From CAYUAI01 sp964442745 (GTDB lineage: Bacteria > Pseudomonadota > Gammaproteobacteria > S012-40): 6,860 nucleotides of DNA. Shown piece by piece: positions 1-5,190 of the stretch. The stretch spans positions 1-6,860 of the forward strand of contig CAYUAI010000142.1 in the NCBI GenBank assembly GCA_964442745.1. The letters run 5' to 3'. A model generated the notes under the pieces. It was given only the letters and a program-made list of their open reading frames with translations. It was not told the origin of the DNA and did not search any database. Each line of letters begins with the position of its first letter. Positions within the stretch are counted from its first letter, which is position 1. The position numbers were made by a program, and so were the translations under genes.

Positions 1-1
1 T

Positions 2-28
2 AATTTCTCCTTATTTATTGGAGAAATT
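2..28. repeat. Perfect 9-bp inverted repeat at left edge
   Basis: AATTTCTCC (2-10) is exactly complementary to GGAGAAATT (20-28), with a 9-base AT-only loop. No T run follows on the + strand, and the window edge hides what follows on the - strand. It could be the stem of a terminator for a gene to the left, or the end of an inserted element. Confidence 0.5.
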
Positions 29-38
29 GGTCTAGACA

Positions 39-214
39 ATGGGGTCCACTATAGTCGTTAGCATTATCGATTACACTAAATTAAGCAACCGATGCCATTA
101 ATTGAACAAGGTAATGAAATGCTTTACAAAGCAAAAAAACAGATAAGGAATGGGTGCGCAATAACTTCTCTGTTTGGCGCCCAGATTGGGTTTGTATTGG
201 TTCGTTCTGAGTGA
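39..214 (+). pseudogene. Decayed C-terminal fragment of a GGDEF domain (possible diguanylate cyclase remnant)
   Basis: No intact gene is present, but two short frames together resemble the end of a GGDEF domain. The frame at 92-214 reads PLIEQGNEMLYKAKKQIRNG, close to the family's C-terminal helix pattern (A-D-x-A-L-Y-x-A-K-x-x-G-R-N). The frame at 39-98 reads STIVVSIIDY, which could be the preceding strand (T-V-S-I-G-x). The two parts lie in different frames, each is bounded upstream by a stop (33-35 and 77-79), and the GGDEF signature and most of the domain are absent. If the reading is right, this is a frameshifted, truncated relic with no cyclase activity. The match is short and made by eye, so a chance resemblance remains possible. 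Confidence 0.4.
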
Positions 215-223
215 ACAAAAATG

Positions 224-330
224 CAGGAATAGTCGTTCTATTTCGAGCTTTTGTGATGGAAGAACGGGCGAAGACAGGCGGAAGATGGGAGGCGAAACCG
301 GGAGGTTATTGCATGCCCATTCCTAAGGTA
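224..330. other. G-rich intergenic element with predicted stem-loops (possible repeat or structured RNA)
   Basis: Several helices can be drawn. Stem 1 joins 226-232 to 238-244 (7 pairs, one G-U, loop TCGTT). Stem 2 joins 248-252 to 258-262 (two G-U). Stem 3 joins 292-299 to 304-312 (8 pairs, one bulged A) and is capped by GGGA, a GNRA-type tetraloop. An outer AGGAAT (225-230) / ATTCCT (319-324) pair could close the unit, in competition with stem 1. The linker 263-291 is strongly purine-rich, unlike the AT-rich flanks. A 44-codon frame starting at GTG 211 also crosses it without a ribosome binding site. Function is unknown; a dispersed intergenic repeat or a small structured RNA are the main options. 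The strand is chosen only for drawing the folds. Confidence 0.3.
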
Positions 331-366
331 TTTCAATCAGAATAAACAAATGAACGAGCGAAACCT

Positions 367-1008
367 ATGCGCGGATTAACGCAATTGATAAAAAATTACC
401 TTCACAGCGCACCTCATACCGAGGCGGAGACAACACTGCCAGGTATTATTATTCTAGATTTTGACCAAACTATTACCCTACAACATACTGGCGGATGTGC
501 TAGCGCGGATCAACTCACACCTGATTACATTCACCAAAACACGAAAGCCGAATTTATCCCATTTGTTCAATTTGCTAATGAGCGAGCAATCAAACTTTAT
601 ATCGCCACTTTTAGCGATGATCAATTTGCTACTGAGCCTGATCAAATCGCTGGTCATGATCTTGTTAAGCATTATATGGATATCATGCTTGGTGAAAATC
701 AAACCGTATTCGAATTACCGATTCGCGATTCGCGCCATCAGATTATCAAGTATCGAAATATTATTGCGCGCATGTCACAAGATTTTAAAGATTTTCACTT
801 AACAATTATTGCCGAGCAAGAAAAACTCAGTTTATCCGATAAAACAAACCTACAGCATATTCTTTTCGTTGATGACGAAAAGAAAACATTAGACCATATC
901 AAAGGAGCGGGTTGCGCAATGCTTGCCAAGAAAACTCGAACGGCGGCTAAAATGGCCACCTCCCCCGAGCTATTTGTTCATCTGCTTAATTGGCTTAAGA
1001 TGTTCTAA
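367..1008 (+). CDS. HAD-like hydrolase of unknown substrate
   Basis: This 213-residue protein carries the main landmarks of the HAD fold. Motif I is LDFDQT, with D31 as presumed nucleophile and D33 as acid/base. Motif II may be T81 or S83 in YIATFSDD, K128 could be the motif III lysine, and motif IV is LFVDDEKKTLD with D169/D170 as likely magnesium ligands. The Asp two residues after the nucleophile is typical of phosphatases in this superfamily. About 45 residues between motifs I and II and a longer stretch before motif IV may hold a small cap. No signal peptide or membrane segment is evident, so it should be cytoplasmic, or exported by a route that leaves no N-terminal mark. ATG 367 is the only reasonable start because an in-frame stop lies at 343-345; its ribosome binding site is weak. 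It converges on gdhA with 29 bases between stops. The family within the superfamily was not recognised. Confidence 0.75.
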   Translation: MRGLTQLIKNYLHSAPHTEAETTLPGIIILDFDQTITLQHTGGCASADQLTPDYIHQNTKAEFIPFVQFANERAIKLYIATFSDDQFATEPDQIAGHDLVKHYMDIMLGENQTVFELPIRDSRHQIIKYRNIIARMSQDFKDFHLTIIAEQEKLSLSDKTNLQHILFVDDEKKTLDHIKGAGCAMLAKKTRTAAKMATSPELFVHLLNWLKMF

Positions 1009-1037
1009 TAAAATAGTGAATAAGGATCAATGGATCT

Positions 1038-2423
1038 TCAAGAAGAAAAATACGCTTTGGTACCATGGGCGGCCACCGCCATACCAATACGCTCCAAAGC
1101 GTGAATGTAAGCCGCCGTTCGCATGTCTACCCCTTTTTCTAAACTCAAATCCCAAATCAAGCGAGCTTCCGGCTGAATACGTTCTTTCAAGCGGGCATGA
1201 ATCTCCTCAATACTCCAATAAAAACCCGCTTTGTTTTGCACCCATTCAAAATAAGAGACGGTCACACCACCGGCATTGGCAAGAATATCAGGAATGACTA
1301 TTATTTTACGTTGGCTTAATATTTTATCGGCTTTCGGAGTCACTGGACCATTCGCCAGCTCGCAAATGATACGCGCCTGAATCTGCTCGGCATTGTCTTC
1401 ATGAATTTGATTTTCCATCGCGGCGGGCATTAACAGATCACAGGCTTGAATCAGCAAGTTCTCATTATCCATTTCAGCTAACGAGCCATTGGAAGGCGCA
1501 CCATATAGGTTACCGGTTTTTTTCTTATAGTCACGCACGGCTAATGGATCCATGCCATCAGGATCATAAATCGCTGACTTGGAATCAGAGATACCGATAA
1601 TCTTATAACCATCCATATGTAGCAAGCGGGCGCAATGAAACCCAACATTACCAAATCCCTGAATAATGACTGTTGATTTTTCAGGGTCCAGATGTAGCTC
1701 GCGCTCCAAATGGCGAATAACTAAATAACCCCCACGACCCGTGGCATCTTCACGCCCTTGTGAGCCGCCTAATTCCAGCGGCTTACCGGTAATCACGGCG
1801 GGGCTTGGCTGTCCGACAATAGCACCGTATTCATCAGCCATCCATCCCATGACCATCGCATTGGTATACATATCAGGGGCCGGAATATCTCGATCGGGAC
1901 CAATAAAGGCGCTAAATGCTTTCACATAGGCCCGCGATAAACGCTCTAATTCAGCCTTGGAAAGCTCATGGGAATCCACCGCCACCCCACCTTTAGCCCC
2001 CCCATAAGGAAGATTGACGACTGCACACTTAAACGTCATCCAAAAGGCCAGCGCCATCACCTCATCCAAACGCACGGTTGGGTGAAAACGAATACCACCC
2101 TTCGTCGGACCACGGGTATCATCATACCGGCAACGCCAAGCTTTGAAGGAACGTCGCGAACCGTCATCCATACGGATAAGCAAGCTCGCGGCCAAGGTTT
2201 CTTTAGGATACTTTAGTTTTTCTAAAACATCAGGATCAAGTACGATGTGACGTGCGGCTTCACGTAAGTGGTGACGAGCTTCTTTAAACAAATCGGGCAC
2301 AGAGTTTACATCCTCGAAGTCTTCTGACAAATAAAAATCGTCGGGCTTAAACTGCGTAGATGAGGGTATCATTAAATCATTTATACCTACACTAAATTCA
2401 GAAGAATTTTCATCAAATTCCAT
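1038..2423 (-). CDS. gdhA: Glutamate dehydrogenase, hexameric Glu/Leu/Phe/Val family
   Basis: This 461-residue enzyme should interconvert glutamate with 2-oxoglutarate and ammonium in the cytoplasm. The substrate domain has TKGGIRFHP (K108, expected to bind the substrate), LPYGGAKGGV (catalytic K144) and PAPDMYTN (D184, proton transfer). The Rossmann domain has GFGNVG (256-261). GISDS (277-281) places an acidic residue near the end of the next strand, which fits NAD rather than NADP, by analogy with the RocG group. S390 in VTVSYFEW lies where glutamate-specific members have serine, so glutamate is a likelier substrate than leucine or phenylalanine. The protein is about 35-45 residues longer than typical members, owing to an acidic N-terminus (2-40). 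The start is firm: AGGAGGAG lies 7 bases upstream of ATG 2423. It is transcribed alone, convergent with the HAD gene; no clear terminator was seen. The gene symbol is by family; NAD-linked versions are also called rocG or gudB. Confidence 0.93.
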   Translation of the reverse strand: MEFDENSSEFSVGINDLMIPSSTQFKPDDFYLSEDFEDVNSVPDLFKEARHHLREAARHIVLDPDVLEKLKYPKETLAASLLIRMDDGSRRSFKAWRCRYDDTRGPTKGGIRFHPTVRLDEVMALAFWMTFKCAVVNLPYGGAKGGVAVDSHELSKAELERLSRAYVKAFSAFIGPDRDIPAPDMYTNAMVMGWMADEYGAIVGQPSPAVITGKPLELGGSQGREDATGRGGYLVIRHLERELHLDPEKSTVIIQGFGNVGFHCARLLHMDGYKIIGISDSKSAIYDPDGMDPLAVRDYKKKTGNLYGAPSNGSLAEMDNENLLIQACDLLMPAAMENQIHEDNAEQIQARIICELANGPVTPKADKILSQRKIIVIPDILANAGGVTVSYFEWVQNKAGFYWSIEEIHARLKERIQPEARLIWDLSLEKGVDMRTAAYIHALERIGMAVAAHGTKAYFSS

Positions 2424-2430
2424 TCCCGTT

Positions 2431-2438
2431 CTCCTCCT
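2431..2438 (-). promoter_or_regulatory. Strong Shine-Dalgarno of gdhA
   Basis: On the - strand AGGAGGAG precedes ATG 2423 by 7 bases. This near-ideal site decides the start and supports the unusual N-terminal extension being translated. Confidence 0.85.
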
Positions 2439-2512
2439 ATGTGTTGGTGCGCCGATGAGTAATTGGCACTTTATTAGCGGCAGAAAACTGGCATGTCTTT
2501 AATGCTTAGCAA

Positions 2513-2556
2513 GTGATACCGATTAGTGTCACATCCCTATCCAGTCTTGTTAGGGA
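2513..2556. promoter_or_regulatory. Two adjacent dyads upstream of gdhA (candidate operator or leader hairpin)
   Basis: GTGATAC (2513-2519) and GTGTCAC (2526-2532) form an imperfect dyad (6 of 7 pairs) with a 6-base spacer. TCCCTA (2534-2539) and TAGGGA (2551-2556) form a perfect 6-bp inverted repeat with an 11-base spacer. They lie 90-133 bases upstream of the gdhA start in a spacer with no gene. No convincing -35/-10 pair was located nearby. The spacing does not fit a CRP site (GTGA to TCAC is 12 rather than 6 bases). The regulator, if any, is unknown. Confidence 0.3.
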
Positions 2557-2662
2557 CTAAAATTTAACGACACACAATCCACAAAAAATATCTTCGATGG
2601 GTCGATGGCCAGTTCGATTAGAATTATCATTTTTATATTTCAAGCGACTCCTTATTATCGCC

Positions 2663-2679
2663 CAAAGATAACATCTTTG
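2663..2679. repeat. 7-bp hairpin CAAAGAT-AAC-ATCTTTG
   Basis: The stem 2663-2669 / 2673-2679 is perfect, with a 3-base loop. It lies about 93 bases past the yrfG stop on the - strand. No T run follows in that direction, so it is not a standard intrinsic terminator, though it could stop RNA decay or bind a protein. Confidence 0.35.
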
Positions 2680-2771
2680 AGTAACTTAAAAATGTTCTGT
2701 TCCCTTCATATGCGGAATTTATTGGGTTAAATCATCGTCTGACTATCGGGGGAGTACAATCATCGCTATCA

Positions 2772-3440
2772 TCAGGAAACTTGAACACGACTTGGCAATA
2801 TGTCAAGGAAAGAATCTAATGCTGGAAAACCCTGGTTCGTCCGTTGCAGACCTTGACTGGAGGGTTGCTTAATCGTTAACAAATGCCTAATACCGAAAGC
2901 TTTTGCTGTATGTAATATAGGTAGGCTATCATCAATGAACAATGTACGGGATGGAGAAAATACTTCCTGTTGTGCCAATTGCTCCCAGAACAAAGGGTCT
3001 TCCTTAGGAAAGCCCAGCTCATGGGATGACACGATAACATCAAAATATTTATCGATCCCGGTATTCTTAAACTTCAGATCAACCACTTTAGTGTGGGCAT
3101 TGGTAATCATTAATAGCTGTTTATCTGCACCACCGATTTCATTTAAAAAAATCTCAACTCCTGGGTGTATCGCAATTAAATGACGACAATCCTGCTTCAA
3201 CTGAATAATATTCAGACCTAATTGCTGACTCCAAAAATCAACACAATACCAGGCTAAAGTCCCCTCATGTGCTTTAAATTTTGGCTCAAGCAAGGATTTT
3301 GCTTCAATCACAGACAAGTCATGTTTTGTCGCATACTGCTCAGGCACATATTGCTGCCAAAAGTAATCATCGTAATGCAAATCAAGTAAGGTCCCATCCA
3401 TATCTAACAAAATCGTATCGATATTCTGCCACTGAATCAC
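2772..3440 (-). CDS. yrfG: GMP/IMP nucleotidase, YrfG-type HAD hydrolase
   Basis: With the GTG start at 3440 this is a 222-residue protein, the same length as E. coli YrfG. That enzyme removes phosphate from purine mononucleotides (GMP, IMP) in the cytoplasm. The HAD motifs are all present: LLDMDGT (nucleophile D13, acid/base D15), ITNAH (T113), GFPKED (K146) and LFIDDS (D170/D171). The N-terminal text IQWQNIDTILLDMDGTLLD and the following YFWQQYVPEQYA and WYCVDFWSQQLGL closely follow YrfG. Upstream in-frame ATGs at 3515 and 3458 would add 25 or 6 residues, but ATG 3458 lies just before the Shine-Dalgarno and the added residues do not resemble the family. The gene is monocistronic here, divergent from thiD; the nudE neighbour known from enterobacteria is absent. 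A 15-bp palindrome sits just upstream. Assignment is by resemblance to the family, not by alignment. Confidence 0.85.
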   Translation of the reverse strand: MIQWQNIDTILLDMDGTLLDLHYDDYFWQQYVPEQYATKHDLSVIEAKSLLEPKFKAHEGTLAWYCVDFWSQQLGLNIIQLKQDCRHLIAIHPGVEIFLNEIGGADKQLLMITNAHTKVVDLKFKNTGIDKYFDVIVSSHELGFPKEDPLFWEQLAQQEVFSPSRTLFIDDSLPILHTAKAFGIRHLLTIKQPSSQGLQRTNQGFPALDSFLDILPSRVQVS

Positions 3441-3447
3441 AACATGA

Positions 3448-3453
3448 CTCCTT
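3448..3453 (-). promoter_or_regulatory. Shine-Dalgarno fixing the GTG start of yrfG
   Basis: AAGGAG on the - strand lies 7 bases before GTG 3440. An ATG at 3445 between them opens only ATG-TTG-TGA, and its stop overlaps the GTG. The more upstream in-frame ATG 3458 has no comparable site. Confidence 0.7.
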
Positions 3454-3463
3454 TCCATATAAT

Positions 3464-3478
3464 GACTAAAATTTAGTC
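3464..3478. promoter_or_regulatory. 15-bp perfect palindrome upstream of yrfG (candidate operator)
   Basis: GACTAAAATTTAGTC has two perfect 7-base arms around a single A. It lies 23 bases upstream of the yrfG GTG, where a repressor could block the promoter; a weak match TTGTCA-N15-TAGACT on the - strand overlaps it. The first 12 bases recur exactly at 2555-2566 upstream of gdhA. Confidence 0.35.
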
Positions 3479-3525
3479 TATTGTTTGGCCACCCATGACA
3501 AATCTCTGTCATCATTAGTCGCCTC

Positions 3526-3548
3526 GTTGGCTATCGCCCAACAATAAC
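3526..3548. promoter_or_regulatory. Shared intergenic motif TATCGCCCAA-N2-ATAAC
   Basis: Positions 3532-3548 match 2656-2672 at 15 of 17 bases, in the same orientation. This copy also sits inside a small hairpin, GTTGG (3526-3530) / CCAAC (3538-3542). Both copies lie upstream of - strand genes, so they may be common promoter or regulator sites, or remains of a duplication. Confidence 0.25.
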
Positions 3549-3551
3549 CGC

Positions 3552-3581
3552 TATACAACAACGCCTCATTTAATGTATAAA
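3552..3581 (+). promoter_or_regulatory. Candidate sigma-70 promoter for thiD-thiE-hemL
   Basis: TATACA (3552-3557, 4 of 6 to the -35 consensus) and TATAAA (3576-3581, 5 of 6 to the -10) are separated by 18 bases. Initiation near 3588 would give a leader of about 127 bases before thiD. A 13-bp palindrome, TTCTTT-A-AAAGAA (3585-3597), covers the expected start point and could be an operator. Confidence 0.35.
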
Positions 3582-3624
3582 CGCTTCTTTAAAAGAATGG
3601 GTGAAGCAATACTTTCCCTATTCC

Positions 3625-3664
3625 TGAGCAAACAAAATACGCTACCATCCTCTGCGATTGCTCA
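3625..3664 (+). other. Hairpin in the presumed thiD leader
   Basis: TGAGCAA (3625-3631) pairs perfectly with TTGCTCA (3658-3664) around a 26-base loop. There is no T run after it, and the conserved TPP-riboswitch pieces (CTGAGA followed by ACCC, then ACCTGAT) are missing. It may be a leader fold of another kind, or chance. Confidence 0.3.
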
Positions 3665-3703
3665 ACAAACAATTCACACCAAAGCAAGGGATGCCAAAAG
3701 CAT

Positions 3704-3708
3704 AAGGA
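3704..3708 (+). promoter_or_regulatory. Shine-Dalgarno fixing the GTG start of thiD
   Basis: AAGGA ends 6 bases before GTG 3715. An in-frame stop at 3703-3705 excludes any longer reading frame. The alternative ATG 3745 has no better site and would begin directly at the conserved first strand. Confidence 0.75.
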
Positions 3709-3714
3709 ATCAAA

Positions 3715-4521
3715 GTGACATCAAACAATTCCATACCTGTTGTGATGGCCTTTTCAGGAAATGACCCTACGGGTGGCGCTGGTATTCAAGCGGATATCGA
3801 AGCCATTGCCAGCATGGGCTGTCATACCGCCCCGGTCATTACCTGTATCACGGCCCAAGACACCCAGGATATTAAAAGCTATTTACCCATGGATATTGCC
3901 ACTATCACTTCACAAGCCCGTGTCGTGCTGGAAGATATGCCGGTAAAATCTTTTAAAATTGGCATGTTAGGTAGTGTCGAAGCGGCTGAAGCCATTCACT
4001 CCATCTTATTTGATTACCCACAAATTCCTGTCGTTTTAGATCCGGTATTAGCCACTGGCGCTGGCAGCCCATTAGCTGATGACAATTTAGTCGAAGCCAT
4101 TCGCCGCTTGCTCATCCCGCTCGCGACTGTGTTTACACCTAATAGTATAGAAGCAAAAGCACTCGCACAGGAAGCAGATACCCTGGATGCCTGCGCCCAA
4201 GAATTACTAGCCATGGGCTGTGATTATGTGCTCATTACCGGCGCTCATGAAAATAGCCCTAGAGTAATCAATACATTATATGGAAATGAAAGACTATTAG
4301 ACAGTTATAACTGGGAACGGCTGCCTCATAGCTATCATGGCTCGGGTTGTACCTTAGCGGCAAGCATTGCCGGCTTGCTTGGGCAAGGCGTTGAGCCGCT
4401 CACCGCGATCCTTGAGGCACAAGAGTATACCTGGCAAAGCTTGCAGCACAGTAATCGGTTAGGCATGGGTCAATTATTGCCAAATCGTTTTTTTTGGAGC
4501 CAAGATGAAACCAATCAATGA
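3715..4521 (+). CDS. thiD: Hydroxymethylpyrimidine/phosphomethylpyrimidine kinase
   Basis: ThiD phosphorylates HMP and then HMP-phosphate to HMP diphosphate in the cytoplasm, giving the pyrimidine half of thiamine. The 268-residue protein is a ribokinase-fold kinase. The N-terminal substrate loop is SGNDPTGGAGIQAD (14-27), IGMLGS (82-87) and VLDPVL (107-112) mark the core strands, VFTPN (139-143) follows, and SYHGSGCTLAA (206-216) contains the anion hole, with C212 as the expected catalytic cysteine. The sequence resembles the Pseudomonas-type ThiD more than the E. coli one, for example in IEAIASMGCHTAPVIT and in the TW(x)SL-GxGQ C-terminal end. Length is normal. It is the first gene of a thiD-thiE-hemL unit, divergent from yrfG, with GTG as start. 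ThiE begins 33 bases downstream. Confidence 0.94.
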   Translation: MTSNNSIPVVMAFSGNDPTGGAGIQADIEAIASMGCHTAPVITCITAQDTQDIKSYLPMDIATITSQARVVLEDMPVKSFKIGMLGSVEAAEAIHSILFDYPQIPVVLDPVLATGAGSPLADDNLVEAIRRLLIPLATVFTPNSIEAKALAQEADTLDACAQELLAMGCDYVLITGAHENSPRVINTLYGNERLLDSYNWERLPHSYHGSGCTLAASIAGLLGQGVEPLTAILEAQEYTWQSLQHSNRLGMGQLLPNRFFWSQDETNQ

Positions 4522-4554
4522 CCTCAAACCAAGCCGATTCACAACGATCACTTC

Positions 4555-5190
4555 ATGAAAGCCAGTTTATCCGGCTTATACGCCATTACCCCCTCCGGCA
4601 TGGATCACCAGCTTTTATTATTTAAAGTCGAGCAGGCCTTAAAGGCTGGCACAAAAATGATACAGTACCGCGACAAACAACGACCGATAGAAACACGTTA
4701 TCAGATCGCCCAAGCCATCAAAACGCAATGCGACCATTACCAAGCTTTATTGATTATCAACGATGATGTGTCATTGGCGTTAAAAGTAAAGGCAAGTGGG
4801 GTTCATTTAGGCAAAAATGACACCGAGCTAGCCGAAGCTCGACACCGGTTAAGCCGCCAATTTATCGGTATATCTTGTTATAATGAATTAGACAAGGCCA
4901 TCGCGGCAGAAAAGGCGGGGGCAAACTATGTGGCGTTCGGTCGGTTTTTTCCATCAACAAGCAAGCCGGATGCAATTCAGGCCAATCTAGAGTTATTACG
5001 CGAAGCGCACTCAGTGCTTAGTATACCGATTGTCGCCATCGGCGGTATTACACCAGATAATGGCCGATTATTGATCGATGCAGGCGCCCAGGTGATCGCC
5101 GTCATTGATGGCTTGTTTGGACAACAAGATGTCTATGCCAGCGCGTTACAATACCAACATTTATTTAACACCATGAAGGGCACAACATGA
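4555..5190 (+). CDS. thiE: Thiamine-phosphate synthase
   Basis: ThiE joins HMP diphosphate (made by ThiD) to thiazole phosphate, forming thiamine phosphate. The 211-residue protein is a complete TIM barrel of normal size. Visible landmarks are GLYAIT (7-12) on the first strand, QYRDK (37-41) for the pyrimidine diphosphate, IINDD (67-71) with the metal-binding Asp, GVHLG (82-86), GRFFPSTSKPDA (129-140) with K137 equivalent to the PTxTK lysine, and AIGGIT (161-166) for phosphate. GVHLGKND replaces the more usual HLGQxD. The start is fixed by alignment to the conserved N-terminus; there is no recognisable Shine-Dalgarno before ATG 4555, so translation may depend on coupling with thiD. The 3' end overlaps hemL by 4 bases. 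Confidence 0.94.
   Translation: MKASLSGLYAITPSGMDHQLLLFKVEQALKAGTKMIQYRDKQRPIETRYQIAQAIKTQCDHYQALLIINDDVSLALKVKASGVHLGKNDTELAEARHRLSRQFIGISCYNELDKAIAAEKAGANYVAFGRFFPSTSKPDAIQANLELLREAHSVLSIPIVAIGGITPDNGRLLIDAGAQVIAVIDGLFGQQDVYASALQYQHLFNTMKGTT

Larger units (their letters stand above)
2424..2771. other. 348-base non-coding spacer between gdhA and yrfG
   Basis: No supported gene is present on either strand. The region carries the gdhA ribosome binding site, the dyads at 2513-2556, the shared motifs at 2555-2566 and 2656-2672, and a CAAAGAT/ATCTTTG hairpin at 2663-2679. It must hold the gdhA promoter and probably the 3' end of the yrfG transcript, but neither could be pinned down. Confidence 0.6.

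Noticed and set aside
1009..1037. Bidirectional terminator between the convergent HAD gene and gdhA
   Set aside because: Only a 4-bp GATC self-pairing and a weak CTTAA/TTAAG stem are present, with no T run.
923..1297. 124-codon + strand frame across the HAD/gdhA junction
   Set aside because: It is the shadow of two well-supported convergent genes and has a biased, non-protein-like composition.
2540..2620. Short - strand peptide reading IDPSKIFFVDC, similar to HAD motif IV
   Set aside because: Only about 26 codons with no other HAD motif around it; the second Asp of the motif is Cys. Likely chance.
3552..3714. TPP riboswitch upstream of thiD
   Set aside because: CTGAGC at 3624-3629 is the only resemblance; the following conserved blocks are absent.
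3573..3764. 63-codon open frame upstream of thiD
   Set aside because: It overlaps the thiD start by 50 bases in another frame, has no ribosome binding site, and its ATG lies inside the candidate thiD promoter.
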